Shown here in pieces: positions 34,615 through 45,947 of a stretch of 64,000 bases of DNA. Position numbers and translations under genes: made by a program. The DNA is from Staphylotrichum longicolle (taxonomy: Eukaryota; Ascomycota; Sordariomycetes; Sordariales; Chaetomiaceae). Below the pieces are notes generated by a model that was not told the origin of the DNA, searched no databases, and saw only the letters and a program-made list of their open reading frames with translations. The number at the start of each line of letters is the position of its first letter. Positions within the stretch are counted from its first letter, which is position 1. Where the stretch lies: the NCBI GenBank assembly GCA_019096155.1, contig JAHCVI010000003.1:3410001-3474000 (forward strand), written 5' to 3'.

Positions 34615-35541
34615 ATGCCTCTATTTCCCCGGCGTCACCGCGGCATAGACGCGCTGCTCCAGCCCCCCCGACCCAGCATCTGGGAGCAGCTCCTCACCCA
34701 GCCGTGCGTCTTCCTCGCGCGCGCGCTCTACACCTGGCGGCGTCCCGTCCCCGCCCAGCCGCTGACCAACCCGGTCTCGGTGGTCTGCGTCTCCGACACC
34801 CACAACAGCCAGCCCCAGCTCCCCGAGGGGGACGTCCTGATCCACGCCGGCGACCTCACGCAGTCGGGCTCCCTGCGGGAGCTGCAGGCGGCAGTGAGCT
34901 GGCTGCGTGCCCAGCCGCATCCCGTCAAGATCGTCGTTGCGGGTAATCATGATCTCCTTCTCGATGCGAGCTATGAGGGCCGGAGAGGTGCCACGAACGA
35001 CGCGGCGTCAGAGCGTGAGGGCATCGACTGGGGGGACGTCATCTATCTAGAGAATGCCGCGGCGACCGTCGCGTGTCCCAACGGCCGGCAGCTCCGTGTC
35101 TATGGCAGCCCACGCTCAGCGCGGCATGGGAACTGGGCGTTTCAATACCCCCGTTGCGAGGATGTCTGGGCCGGGACGGTGCCTGGGGACGTCGACGTGC
35201 TGGTGACGCATGGTCCGCCGCGAGCGCATCTCGACTTGCTGAAGCTGGGCTGCGTGCACTTGTTACGGGAGCTGTGGCGGGTGCGCCCGAGGTTGCATGT
35301 CTTTGGGCATGTCCACGAGGGGGCGGGAAAAGAGTGGCTGCGATTTGACGAGTTGCAGGGCGCGTACGAACGCACGGTGGTTGCCGGTGGTGGATTGTGG
35401 AATCTCGCGCAGACAGTGAAGGAGTTTGTCAGGGCGCTCTTCCGTCCGGCAACGGAAGCGAAGTGCTTGCTGGTTAACCCAGCTGTGGTAGGAGGGCTAC
35501 GGGACACTGAGCGACGTCGACCGATCAGGGTGGTGATCTGA
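34615..35541 (+). CDS. Calcineurin-like metallophosphoesterase
   Basis: Single-exon 308-residue enzyme. The metal-binding set is complete and in order: VSDTHNSQP (D-x-H), GDVLIHAGDLTQSG (GD-x-x), VAGNHDLLLD (GNHD), LVTHGPPRAHLD and HVFGHVHEGAG (GHxH). This is the dinuclear-metal phosphoesterase fold, related to fungal proteins similar to the mammalian MPPED family. There is no signal peptide; a short hydrophobic stretch (VFLARALYTW) near residue 36 is probably part of the fold. The substrate is not deducible. Confidence 0.9.
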   Translation: MPLFPRRHRGIDALLQPPRPSIWEQLLTQPCVFLARALYTWRRPVPAQPLTNPVSVVCVSDTHNSQPQLPEGDVLIHAGDLTQSGSLRELQAAVSWLRAQPHPVKIVVAGNHDLLLDASYEGRRGATNDAASEREGIDWGDVIYLENAAATVACPNGRQLRVYGSPRSARHGNWAFQYPRCEDVWAGTVPGDVDVLVTHGPPRAHLDLLKLGCVHLLRELWRVRPRLHVFGHVHEGAGKEWLRFDELQGAYERTVVAGGGLWNLAQTVKEFVRALFRPATEAKCLLVNPAVVGGLRDTERRRPIRVVI

Positions 35542-36681
35542 TCCCGTGCGTGGAAATTATAGACAGTCGTGGGAAGCAGCAAGAGATACCCCTTTCTATA
35601 CATACAGTACATGAGGCTCCTCTGCGATGATATTCATGGCCAAGAACCGCTTGCTTCTTGTTTGCTCTTTCGGTTCGTTGTTGAATCCATGTGGTATGAC
35701 CAGAGCCCGCGGCAGCGATGTCACTTTGCCCGTGAATGGATAGTTGAGCTGTGTTGGGGCACATCGAAGCCAACAGGCAACAATCGACGCCGACAGAATT
35801 CAAGACCTCCTCAAAGTCGCCGGAGAAGCAGCTAAGCGCAACTCACAGCTCGACAAGTCATGATCCCACATCTTCTCTTCGATCCCCGAATTGGGGCCAA
35901 CGATGCTGTAATCCGTTGTGTGCATGCGGCTTACAGACCCTGGTTTCACGCGAATCACAGTCTCATTGTCTAAATACAGTCAATATTCATGTCTGGTTTT
36001 TGTTCACCATCGGAGCATTTGGAGTTTTGTGATCCAGGAGGGTGACCGGCGATGAAGGGAGGAGTTGCGCTGTCCAACGTGGTTGTGTGGTCAAAGATGT
36101 GCCTCAGTAAGGTGATGGCGTATCTGCAACCTTCCACACCGAACTCCAACCTTAAACTTTTCCGATTCTTTTCGTCACCCATTCAACCATTCGTCCGCAG
36201 TTGTGAGAATTACAAAAGGCTGTAAAGGTACGTACAGAGTAACTTACACAGACCGATTGACCATTCCCAGGCAGGCTGTGCGTCCTGTCATCCGTCTTTG
36301 TTCCGATAACAGATAGCCTCCGCTTATCAAATACAGTGGAAGCGAGCGCCGCCCCCTCGTTGCTTTTTTAGTTTGAAGCAGGCAGGAACGGTGAGGCTCG
36401 TTCCAGGGCTTAAAACCTTCTTGCTTTTCAACCACCGAACCTCCAATTCCCTCTCCTAAGCTCGCTCTTCTCAACTGTACCCAGACAATTGGTACTTGCA
36501 CCGCTTTTCCCCAAAAGTTGAAGCTGAGCCCCACTTGTCTCCAGCAGGCGCCACTCGCGGGTCTTTCCGAGCTGGAAATTCTGGTCGGCCCACTCTCCGC
36601 CAACTGCTTTTTACGAGGGGAAAGCCGAAAAATCCCAATTTTTCTTCTCACAACTCTCTCGAGCACCGCTCGCCCGACACC
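35542..36681. other. Gene-free spacer
   Basis: Phosphoesterase 3' flank and PRPP synthetase promoter/leader. ORFs overlapping 36244-36680 lack features and overlap the coding strand of the next gene. Confidence 0.5.
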
Positions 36682-38258
36682 ATGCGCGGCACCCTCATCT
36701 TTGCGGGCAGCTCCTGCCCGGACATCACAGACAAGATATGCCACAACCTGGGCATGGCACGGGCTGACGCCGAGCTCACCCAATTCTCCAATGGCGAGAC
36801 AAGCGTCCGCATCCTCACCAGTGTCCGGGAGAAGGACGTGTTTGTCGTGCAGTCGGGCAGCCCCAAGATCAACGACACCATCATGGAGTTGCTCATCATG
36901 ATCTCTGCCTGCAAGGGAGGTTCGGCAAACAAAATCACCGGTACGTCGCTTCAATGCCGCAGATAGCACGTCGGCCCGTGCAGAAATTGACCGGGGCTCC
37001 AGCTGTGCTGCCCTACTTCCCGTACAGCCGCCAATCCAAGAAGAAGTCCCACAGAGGAGCCATCACCGCGAGGATGCTGGCCAACCTCCTCGGAGTCGCG
37101 GGCGTCAAGCACGTCATCACGGTCGACCTCCACGCGTCGCAGATGCAGGGCTTCTTCAAGTGCCCAGTGGACAACCTCCACGCGGAACCCTTGATCGCAC
37201 GTTGGATCCGGCGCAACGTGCCGAGGTGGCAAGAGGCGGTGGTGGTGTCCAAGAATGCGGGCGGCACCAAGAGAGTGACATCGCTTGCCGACGCTCTCAA
37301 GCTTAATTTCGGCATGGTGACGACGGACAAGAGGAGAGGCCCGAGCATGTCGGCAAGCATGATTGCGTACGCACTCGACGGGGTTGAGCGGCAGCCGATA
37401 CTTGATCCCGCCAGCAACCAGGTGCGTACCAACTCGTTGGAGTCCGAGAATGGAGACACCGCTACAGACGGCGGAGGGTCGCAAGATGCGCGGGCGGCGG
37501 CGGATGCCCAAGGATCGCCGCGGATGCGTGCTAATGGCACGCACTCACGGAACCCGTCCAACCGCAGGTCTCCTCCGAGACGCTCGCAGACCAGACTGTC
37601 CCAGTCTTCGGTCATTGACGAGCTGGACGAAGAGGCCGAGGCGGACGGATTGGAGTACAACGACCAGCGCGCCCACGAGGTGACGCACGGCCGGCTGGTG
37701 CAGGGCCACATTGTTCCCGACGACTTCCCTTCGCCGGGGACGTCGGTGGCCGATACCAACGTGCCAGAGGAAGACCCGATGACTATGTCGCATGCGTCGT
37801 CGTTCTTCGCCCCCCAGCCCCACGCGCTGGGCGGGTCAGGCGACGCCGCGGCGAGCTCGGACGAAGAGGACGACATCCTCAAGGATCCCAAGGTCGAGCA
37901 CATGATCACGCTAGTGGGCGACGTCAAGGACCGCTCGGTCTTCATTGTCGATGACATGATCGACAAGCCCGGCTCGTGGATCGCAGCAGCCGAGACGGTT
38001 ATTAAGCGCGGCCGTGCCAGCAAAGTTTACTGTATTGCCACACACGGCGTCTTTGGAGGAGACTGCCTGGAGCAGATGCAGGCGTGCGATTGCATCGACA
38101 CCATCGTCGTGACCAACAGCTACCCCATCCCGGAAGACAAGGCGCGCAACGCGAGCAAGCTGGTGGTTCTCGACCTGTCCTTCCTCTTGGCCGAGGCGAT
38201 ACGGCGGAACCACTACGGCGAGTCGATGTCGCCGCTGTTTCAACATCTTATGGATTAA
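36682..38258 (+). CDS. PRS1: Ribose-phosphate pyrophosphokinase family subunit with insertion (Prs1-like)
   Basis: PRPP synthetase family protein of 504 residues; typical catalytic subunits have about 320. Exons: 36682-36940 and 37003-38258. The N-domain has GTLIFAGSSCPD, QFSNGETSVRI and VFVVQSGSPKIND. Then YFPYSRQSKKKSHRGAITAR (flexible loop, divergent from the catalytic form), VDLHASQMQGFFKCPVDNL and VSKNAGGTKRVTSLADAL. An Asp/Ser/Pro-rich insert of about 150 residues follows (37430-37890), the non-homologous region known from yeast Prs1/Prs5. The C-part has FIVDDMIDKPGSW, where the usual PRPP loop reads DTCGT. This suggests a regulatory subunit in a hetero-oligomer. The Prs1 versus Prs5 label is uncertain. 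Confidence 0.87.
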
Positions 38259-39433
38259 ATCATGGCAGGTTCTTCTCTTTCTCTTATGGCGTTTCACTTG
38301 GCTCTCGGTGGCAAAAAACGGATGCATTTCAGTCCCTGCGGTATCTGGGCGGTGTCGGACGACAAGCGTTGGCGTTGGGCGATCACGGACGGCGGTGCTC
38401 TTTCATTTGGCTTGGGCACAGCAGCATGGATAGACGGCGTGAGCAGTCAGGTACCGAATTGACGTTTCATGGTCAGTACGGGTTTGGCCCGGCCGCCCCT
38501 TGACCCCATCTAGTCCTCTCCCCCGCGGACACCGCCCTGGACCGGGCGCTCCCCAGCCTTCCCCTTCCACCACCCCTCTTTTTCCACCCCCACCTCACCC
38601 CAACGATGCTGTCACTTACGACGGCAGGAGCATTGGCCAACCCAGGTCATGTCTCTTAACGGAACGTTGGTAGATCGCTTGTCCTTCGGGACTATCCGAG
38701 ACAGAAGGCCCTTTGTCCGGCTCTCTTGAGAGTCTCTTCCGCAAGGTTGGTGGGCAAGGGGCAAGAGAACTCCTCGGTACATATCCGTGATGTGTATGAC
38801 AAAATTTTGGATTCCTGGACGGTACGCTCAGTAGTAACTTGTCACGTAGTTCCTTGGGGACTTGGAAAGATGTAGAAAGAATACAGTGTTCAAAGATTGA
38901 CTCCAGTCAATGTGCCACGTTCATTTTCTGGTGAAGTCTGTCTCTGCTTGGTGAGGATATTGATACACTACAGGGTGCTACCAAAAGAGATATCGATAAC
39001 TTTTGAATCTCAATTCCTTGAGCTTTAACCAGTGTCTCTCCGAATTCCTGGGCTCCTTGTACTTCCTGACGAATCTTACACCTTGAACCTTCCATTTTTA
39101 CTGACAGGGTCAGTGCTGTCCCAGTAACATTTCAGCGCTCCCTCGCTGCCAATCACACCATTCAACACATCCCCACTTTTTGTTTCCATTCCCCAACACC
39201 CACAGAAACCCTGTTCCTGGTTTCCTCGACCTCTTCCCCACCTTTGTTGCTACCCTTTGGCTTACACCCCCTTGTTCTCACCACCACCGACACAACAACA
39301 TTGGTGTGACAACAACATTCCTGAGGCAGCCATTGGAATCGAACGTCTCGAAGAGGCAAACGAGAGACGGGACTTGCATTATAGTGAGCGGTCTGCGTCC
39401 AAGGAGCAAGATGACGTTTGCGTGGATGAGGAA
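38259..39433. other. Gene-free spacer
   Basis: 3' flank of the PRPP synthetase gene and upstream region of the next gene. An open frame from 39257 runs in frame into the next gene but has no ATG before 39434; it could hold extra coding exon if an upstream exon exists. Confidence 0.45.
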
Positions 39434-40600
39434 ATGGGGGACGAGGTGGATGACCGTGAGGCGGCGCAGCCGGCGATGAAGAAGAGGAGGTTCGGGGAAC
39501 AGCTGCCGTTCTTTAAGATTGGTCTGGGGAATCCGGATGATAAGGCGGAGAATGAGTGCTTTTTTAGCTTGTGTGCGAGGGTGGGTGGGAACCAGGATCT
39601 CGATCTCGTGTAGGTTTCTCTTTGACTCTGGCGGTTGTGATTATACGACTGACGGGGTTGCAGGAAGCATTTTAGGGAGAAGCATGCTCTCATCAGCGGA
39701 GATCAGGGCAGACAGGAGGGTGAGGGGCGAAAGGTACCAAAGTACCTCACCATTTGCCCGTCCGACTGGCCTTACAACCACGTCTCCAGCTCGTCCTGCA
39801 AGTCTTGCGGCGACGTTAATGGCTTGCTTGCCGTCCTCGGCCAGCGCGAGCATGAGAGTCCATGCATTTGCTCGTTCTGCTGGACATATCTCCCGACCCG
39901 CTGGGACCTGGTCCAGCACATCAGCCAAGGGTCCTGCAAAAGCAACGACATGTTCACCCGCAAGCTCGCCCTCATCCGGGAAATGTACTCCGAGAGCATC
40001 CGCATGCCAGGGGCAGGGGATATCTTCCGCGCGGCGACCGGGCAGCGGCAGGCCCATGCCGAGGCGGAGCGTCTCGCGCGCGCCCAACACCAGCAGCAAA
40101 CGCAGCAGCCTCCACCATCCAGCTCAACCCACCGCTTCACTCCCCCCACTACCGACCCTTCCACCATTACCAACCCACCTGGTTCCGCCTATCTTCCCGT
40201 TCCTCTTCCCCGTCACCAAGAAGCACAACCGCCAATACCAGCCTCAGCGCCGCCAGCACCAACAGCAGCACCACTGCCAGCACAAACATCAACAACATCA
40301 CCCACAACAGCAGGAGGAGTCGAGTACGCCGTCCCCGCCGCCACCGCCGACTCGATGGCGCGCAGCATCGAGCGGTTATCGACCCTCGTGGCGGACCTGA
40401 CCGCCGCCAACGCGCAGCTGCTGCGGGACGTGCGGGCGCGTGACGAGCAGATTTCCGCGCGGGACGAGCAGATTGCGGACCGGGACGAGCAGATCGCGGC
40501 GCTGAGTCGGGAAAATAAAGAGTTGAGGAACGATGTGGAGTGGTCGAGGGTGACGGGTTTCTTGGAGGGTCATGGGGGTGAGGAGTTGGGGGGGAGGTAA
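39434..40600 (+). CDS. Hypothetical protein with Cys pairs and C-terminal coiled coil
   Basis: I do not recognise this gene. Exons end at 39611 and resume at 39664; the first in-frame ATG is 39434, though the frame is open further upstream. It begins acidic, then basic (MKKRRFGEQLPFFKIGLG). After the intron come KHFREKHALISGDQ, CPSDWPYNHVSSSCKSCGDV and CICSFCWTYLPTRWDLVQHI, whose paired Cys and His could bind zinc. A Gln/Pro/Thr-rich linker follows, then a heptad-like coiled coil with repeated RDEQI units (RDEQISARDEQIADRDEQIA). A zinc-binding, self-associating nuclear protein is plausible but is inference. Confidence 0.65.
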
Positions 40601-41178
40601 GAGGGGGAGAGGGGAGGCGCGGTTGCTGGTAGAAGGAAGGGAAGGGGTTGGTTGTTGGTGGAAGGGAGGGTTGTGTGTCGCGAGGTCACGCATTCTGCCC
40701 ACCTTGGTTTGTTGAAAAGCCCCGTCCGACAGCTATCGATACCTTACCCAGATGGATATTTATGCCTGACACCATGGTTTGACCACTGGTATCAAGTCTG
40801 ACTCTCTCCACGAATCGTCAGGTCATGAACCTTGTGTTCCAACCCTTGACAAATAATTTTCATACGAGTGCTGGTCCGGCAGGATTCCCAACAGCAACAA
40901 TCAAGAAGGGTTGGGGTATGACCAACATCGCGGCGGAAAATAAACATAAGACACATACCCTCAGCTCCAGTTTTAGATTTCGATCCTACACACTGGGTAT
41001 ACCAGCTGCTCTACTTGTACAGTGCACCAGGCGCTGAATGGCAATGCCTTCAGACGAACAACCACCCTCCCCATTCCCATCCACCCCAGTATTTTTGCTT
41101 CACCCCTATTTTTTATTCCCCCATGACGCACGCAGCCAACCACCATCACCCGCCCAACGAGAAAATATCTGCACTTCT
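40601..41178. other. Gene-free spacer between convergent genes
   Basis: 3' flanks of the coiled-coil gene (+) and the nucleotidyltransferase gene (-). No coding signal. Confidence 0.5.
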
Positions 41179-44100
41179 TTACTCCGCACCCGCACCACCC
41201 TCCTCCCCATCCTGTTGTATACTCACCCCATGCAGCTCCTCCAACAACTTGGCAAACTGCTCCCGCTCCCGCACCTCCTCGGCCCCGGCCCACATCCTCC
41301 AACAGATCCTCCTGCTTCCAGCCCCCGCCACCGGCCGTCTGGCTCCGATCCTGCCCATGTCCTTGACCCTGACCCTGACCCTGTCCCTGTCCCTGTTGCC
41401 TGTTGCTGTTTGCTTTGTTGTTGCGGGTGACCGCCGCCGCCTGGTGCGCGCCCCGCGCCACGGATGATGCGCCACGCGCGCCGAAACTCGTCGCGGATGT
41501 TGACGATCCCGACGTGCGTGACGTGCGACGACGTTGTGGTCGAGCTCGAAGGGGTCTCGATGGCGAAGAGGTAGCGTAGCGGACTTCTTTGACTCGACGG
41601 CTGTGCTCTGCTGGGGCTGGGGCTGGGACTGGGACTGCGGTTGGGCTTGGGCTGGTTCGCTCGTAGCTGGTGTCGCGGCGTCGGGGCGGTGTGGGGTGGG
41701 GGTGGTGTGGAGTGGGGCAGCGGCGGCCTTGACCTCGACGACCGTCTTCGCGCCCGTCCAGCCCTTGGCCTGCTTGCTGAGCAGGCCGCCGTGGGTGCGA
41801 AGGCTCAGCACGTCGCGGCCCCAGTCAAAGGTGCGGCAGGGGAGGTTGGACATGGGTCCGCCGCCCTTGGCGTAGTACTCAAAGAAGCCGCGCAGGAGCT
41901 GGCCGACGGAGTCGCGGTTCTGGGTCAGCGCGTTGTCGCGGGCGAGACGCATGATCTCGGCCTCGTCGCGCCAGAACTGAATGTTGCGGCCCTTGCACCG
42001 CACCGTCTCCTCGATCTGCTGCGGGGTGAGGTTCGGTTCGGGCGCGCGGGCGAGCTGCTGCAGGTTGGGGCAGACAAACGGCTGGGCGACGTTGACAAGG
42101 TAGTGCAGCATCATGAGGACGTAGCCGTAGCTGCCGAGGGTGCCGCGGTAGGCCGAGTTGATACGGCGGACCTTGGCCCAGTGCTTGACGAAGAGGATGA
42201 GCGGGCGCACGCGGGGGTCGCAGTGGGAGTAACACCGCAGCAGCAGGGTGTTTTGCACGGCCAGGTGCGCCGAGAAGTTGATATCGCACTGCACGCCGAC
42301 GCCAGACTTGGGGAACTCGAGGGCGCTGCTGTAGCGGTCTCGCGGCTGGTTCGGCGCGGCCCGGGATGGATCACCGAGCAAGCGGATCTCAGAGAGAAGG
42401 GACGCTGCGTCCGGAGGGAGGGGGATCATGCCATTGGAGTGGCCTGTGGAGGGTGATTTGGGGATCGGAGCCTGCAGCAACTCGACGTACTGCCGGACTT
42501 TGGCTGCAGTCTCATCTGCGTAGAGGCCCTTCTTGAGACACGCCTCGTACTCGTGGGCGAGTTGCAGGCTCTTATGTCTGCGGCCGATGGCCCGCAAGTT
42601 GTTGACACGGTGAGCTTGTTGGAAATCCTGCACTTGCTCGCGGATGGTCTGGTTCGAGATGCCCCCAATGTAGTGCTGAATGAGCGTTGGAAGAATCGCA
42701 TCCGCCCGGGCGCGGGAGTCATGCCCGCCGAGCTCATGGAGTAGCCTGAGAGCTCTGGCGCAATAATTGGCCGCAGACTCGTTTTGAGCTTGAGAAAGGA
42801 GCAGAACCTGGATGGAAGAGACCTTTTTCAGCTGCTCTACCGCCAACTGCAGCTCTTTCTGGTAAAAGAGGGGATCACGACCAAACTCGGGCTTGTCCTG
42901 CACCGCTCTCCAGGACGTTACTGCGCTCTCGGCAGCGGCTTCGCGGGCTTGGTCCTTCTCCTGGAAGGGCCGAGATTCCCACATCATCGCCATGTGCTCG
43001 CCCTCGACTTGGGTAAACACTCCCAGCAGGGTGCGGAGGTGATTGTCGTGTGAGAGCAGTTCGTAGCGGTTGAAGGAACGGTATCTCAGCAACCGATCCC
43101 GCAACTTGCTGTCAGCCAGGCCTTCGACAAATGCCAAACCGACCTGGTTCAGAAGCTTGGCGTCTTCCACTTTGAACTCTGCAATGTTGGAGTGGGTTAT
43201 GTCGCGGCCGCCGAGTTTCCGCAGCACACGTTTAGCCAAGCCATAGTAGCCAGACAAGTCGGATGTCTCGCTCTGCTTGAGCTTCTGAAGCCTCTGCTCG
43301 CGCGTGACTGTCTCTTCAGTGGATGGTCCCTCGGGCTGTGCTTCAGATTGCGCCTCGAGTTGGGCATCGGCTTGTGTGTCAACATCATCAGCAGCGTGTA
43401 CGTCTGGAGTCTCGTGAACCTCGTCGTCCTGTGGCTCATCAGTCACCCCCTTTTCCCACTTTGTCCTTTCCGCGACAAGTGCCAAGCGCAGCTCCTCAAG
43501 AGGCTTTTCGCAGACCTTGATGATGGGGACGCGTGTTTGTGTGAGCAACCGAGCGCCGAGCCCAATGTCGAGGAAAGCCTTCTCGACGAGCCTCGGGATC
43601 GGAGAGCTAGGGGCGTCAGGCGGAATGGCCGACAGCGGTGATAGAATTCCAAGGTCCATATCGGAGGCCTTGGTAGCAAATCCCGACGCGAGACTTCCGA
43701 AGCACTTGAGCTGGACGCTCTCGGGAGGGAAGTCATGGAAACCGTTTTGGGTTCGCTCGTACTCGGCGATGGCGGACCGGGCAACTTGTTCGATCATAAG
43801 CCGGAAGTTCTCCTTCTCCATGATTTCGGCAGTCTCAATCTCGGCGTCGGCAACGATGGTATTGCAGAGGCGTTCGAGCAGCTCGCACCCTGCCGTCACG
43901 TCATCAGGCCGGGCATTGAACGGCCTCCTGGGGCTGTCGAGATCGGAGCTTCCCTGTCTCGGGTGCCTTGGCGATGATGCATCGAAAGGCGCAGGCGGCA
44001 TGGGGGACATATTCTGCATCTGATACGACAACCTGGGGTCCCCTTGATGCATGGGCGGCTGCTGCCAGCCAAACTGGTTGGGCGTCGACATCGGACCGTG

Positions 44101-44586
44101 ATAGGAGAGAGAAGGTTGGTGGCGGGACCGGGGAGGGAACGGCACGCCTGTCAGAGGGGCACCCGGGATGGCATTTCCATGGCCAGGGTGCCGGAAGCCG
44201 GCCGAGCGCGGTTCCTGCATCCGGTGGTGACCGCTTCTGCCATGGTGCTGGTTTTGATGGCCTGGCGGACTCGCATACGACCTCTGGGGAGGCTGGAACT
44301 GTGGGCGCGTGTCGATGGGAATAGACAACTGAGCTGACATCTGGCGACGCTGTGCTTGGTTTGGTCGCTTCCGGGACGTCTTGGACGGCCCCGGGGTGTC
44401 TTGGTTCCCTGGTGAGGATGGGCTCGGTAAGGGATTCTGTCCAGGTTGCGCCGTTGATGGCTGGAGCGGTGATCGAGCGTCCCCATTCTGAGACTGCGAA
44501 CTATTTTCATTTCCCGAGTTGCTGAGAATGAGATTGCGCAGACGGTTCTCGAGGACGTCCTCCCCAGCTGCGCCAGGAGCTGTCAT
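41179..44586 (-). CDS. Cid1-family nucleotidyltransferase (poly(A)/poly(U) polymerase-like) with split palm
   Basis: Non-canonical terminal nucleotidyltransferase of about 1,135 residues. ATG 44586 (MTAPGAAGEDVLENRLRN) is preferred; the frame stays open upstream but with no protein-like features. A Pro/Gln-rich N-region (to about 43900) precedes the catalytic core: CFGSLASGFATKASDMDLGI (the GS and D-x-D signature), RVPIIKV, then after about 350 inserted residues VQCDINFSAHLAVQNTLLLR with the third Asp, VKHWAKVRRIN, GYVLMMLHYLVN and the PAP-associated domain (LLRGFFEYYA). The insert (43440-42300) is helical and begins with an acidic low-complexity stretch. The last 400 bases contain several frame changes: RYLFAIETP, FELDHNVV and IRDEFRRAWRIIRG sit in different frames, and EQFAKLLEELHGV returns to the first. 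These conserved pieces show the gene is complete but its consensus is imperfect near 41290-41585. Nucleotide preference (A or U) is not determinable. Confidence 0.83.
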   Translation of the reverse strand: MTAPGAAGEDVLENRLRNLILSNSGNENSSQSQNGDARSPLQPSTAQPGQNPLPSPSSPGNQDTPGPSKTSRKRPNQAQRRQMSAQLSIPIDTRPQFQPPQRSYASPPGHQNQHHGRSGHHRMQEPRSAGFRHPGHGNAIPGAPLTGVPFPPRSRHQPSLSYHGPMSTPNQFGWQQPPMHQGDPRLSYQMQNMSPMPPAPFDASSPRHPRQGSSDLDSPRRPFNARPDDVTAGCELLERLCNTIVADAEIETAEIMEKENFRLMIEQVARSAIAEYERTQNGFHDFPPESVQLKCFGSLASGFATKASDMDLGILSPLSAIPPDAPSSPIPRLVEKAFLDIGLGARLLTQTRVPIIKVCEKPLEELRLALVAERTKWEKGVTDEPQDDEVHETPDVHAADDVDTQADAQLEAQSEAQPEGPSTEETVTREQRLQKLKQSETSDLSGYYGLAKRVLRKLGGRDITHSNIAEFKVEDAKLLNQVGLAFVEGLADSKLRDRLLRYRSFNRYELLSHDNHLRTLLGVFTQVEGEHMAMMWESRPFQEKDQAREAAAESAVTSWRAVQDKPEFGRDPLFYQKELQLAVEQLKKVSSIQVLLLSQAQNESAANYCARALRLLHELGGHDSRARADAILPTLIQHYIGGISNQTIREQVQDFQQAHRVNNLRAIGRRHKSLQLAHEYEACLKKGLYADETAAKVRQYVELLQAPIPKSPSTGHSNGMIPLPPDAASLLSEIRLLGDPSRAAPNQPRDRYSSALEFPKSGVGVQCDINFSAHLAVQNTLLLRCYSHCDPRVRPLILFVKHWAKVRRINSAYRGTLGSYGYVLMMLHYLVNVAQPFVCPNLQQLARAPEPNLTPQQIEETVRCKGRNIQFWRDEAEIMRLARDNALTQNRDSVGQLLRGFFEYYAKGGGPMSNLPCRTFDWGRDVLSLRTHGGLLSKQAKGWTGAKTVVEVKAAAAPLHTTPTPHRPDAATPATSEPAQAQPQSQSQPQPQQSTAVESKKSATLPLRHRDPFELDHNVVARHARRDRQHPRRVSARVAHHPWRGARTRRRRSPATTKQTATGNRDRDRVRVRVKDMGRIGARRPVAGAGSRRICWRMWAGAEEVREREQFAKLLEELHGVSIQQDGEEGGAGAE

Positions 44587-45947
44587 CCTGCCCGGTTTGA
44601 CGTGCAGTTGTGGAAGCCCTGCTTGCACGGGCAGTCTGGTCGGCGCCCTGTTTCTGAAACTCAGACCCGAACTCCCCTTGAGAGAATGAGTGTATGGTTT
44701 TTGCGAACAGCTGAACTTGCGGTCGGGTACGCAACTTGTTGGACTTTGTCTGGGTTGATGGTGCCAAGAAGCATTTGAAGTTGAGAAGACAATGAATGAG
44801 GTCAAGTAGAAGTCAGCAACAAAATGTGCAGTATCAAGCTGCAGCACCAAAAAGTTCTTATGCGCGGGCGGAGGGAGCGTAGGCACCCGACAGTCGCAGC
44901 TGTTTACTGTGTACAGCACAGCCAGGAAAGGCCACAATGGCGATTGCACGCCAACAAAGAATGGAACCGTGATGGTCTGCTCCAGGTTTTGGTGGAGTTC
45001 AGTCCATGTCCCCACCTCGACCATTTATTTGCTGACCGAGCGACTGGAGGAAGATCGGACGCAGTGCCAAATGGATCAAGCCGTGGAGAACGCTAAGCCC
45101 AGATTTGGAGAGAAGTGAAGGTCCAAGTCCAGGAGTCGATACTGATCACACGCAGCGGAGCCAGGGAATGCCGCAAGGTCTGGCGGCCGCAAAGCTTCTG
45201 GACGGGCCTCATCAAGCTGCAGGTGGATGGAGGTGCAAGTAAATGGAATGTGAGCCTTCTGGTTTTGGAGTTAGAGTTGGAGCTCCATAAACACAGCACA
45301 GCTCATTAGTTGCATATCTTTCCGGGCTTGCTGCCATGTCAACCGAAATCAATATCTTTTAATGAAAAGTCTTAGCCGTACCAAGTACACTGTTAAACCG
45401 CGGCGGATTAGAGTAAGGAGCATCCATTGTCCTGTTCTCGAGCACAGCATTGTTGAGCAACAAACAAAGTCTCTTTCGTTCAATGAGATGCTGCTACCGG
45501 GGAGTCAAACTTCCAACAGGCAACGGTCTGTGCGCCCTGGCAGCCTGGAACTGGGTAGTGCTGCTTGAGCCTCCAGCACGGCCGGATTTGGATTCAGCGG
45601 GTCTTTCTTTGTCTTGGCCGCCCGTCACTGAAAGAGACCCAGCTTCTTCCAGCCTGCAGTGGGATCTTCAACTGCAGGTTGCCAACTTCCCATCTCCTGT
45701 CGAGCTCCCATCGCCATTCATAACCCGCTGGCGCCAGCAACCGCGCCCCGTCGAACAGCATTCTTTCTACCGTGCGCATTATCGGATTGCCATTTTCCTT
45801 AGCGCTCGCAACGCCAGTTTCCCGGCGGCGCGAACTCGATGACGCGCCTTGCCTGAGCGACCACCTTCGACACTTGACCACTCCTCGTTGGAACACCTTG
45901 CCCTTCCGACCCGCCGCACCCAGGCCTCTTCCTAATCGCAACTTGCG
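44587..45947. promoter_or_regulatory. Divergent intergenic region
   Basis: 1.36 kb between the nucleotidyltransferase start (-) and the TFIIF alpha start (+). The nucleotidyltransferase frame is open to 45024, so a longer leader or N-terminus cannot be excluded. Otherwise nothing is recognised. Confidence 0.45.
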
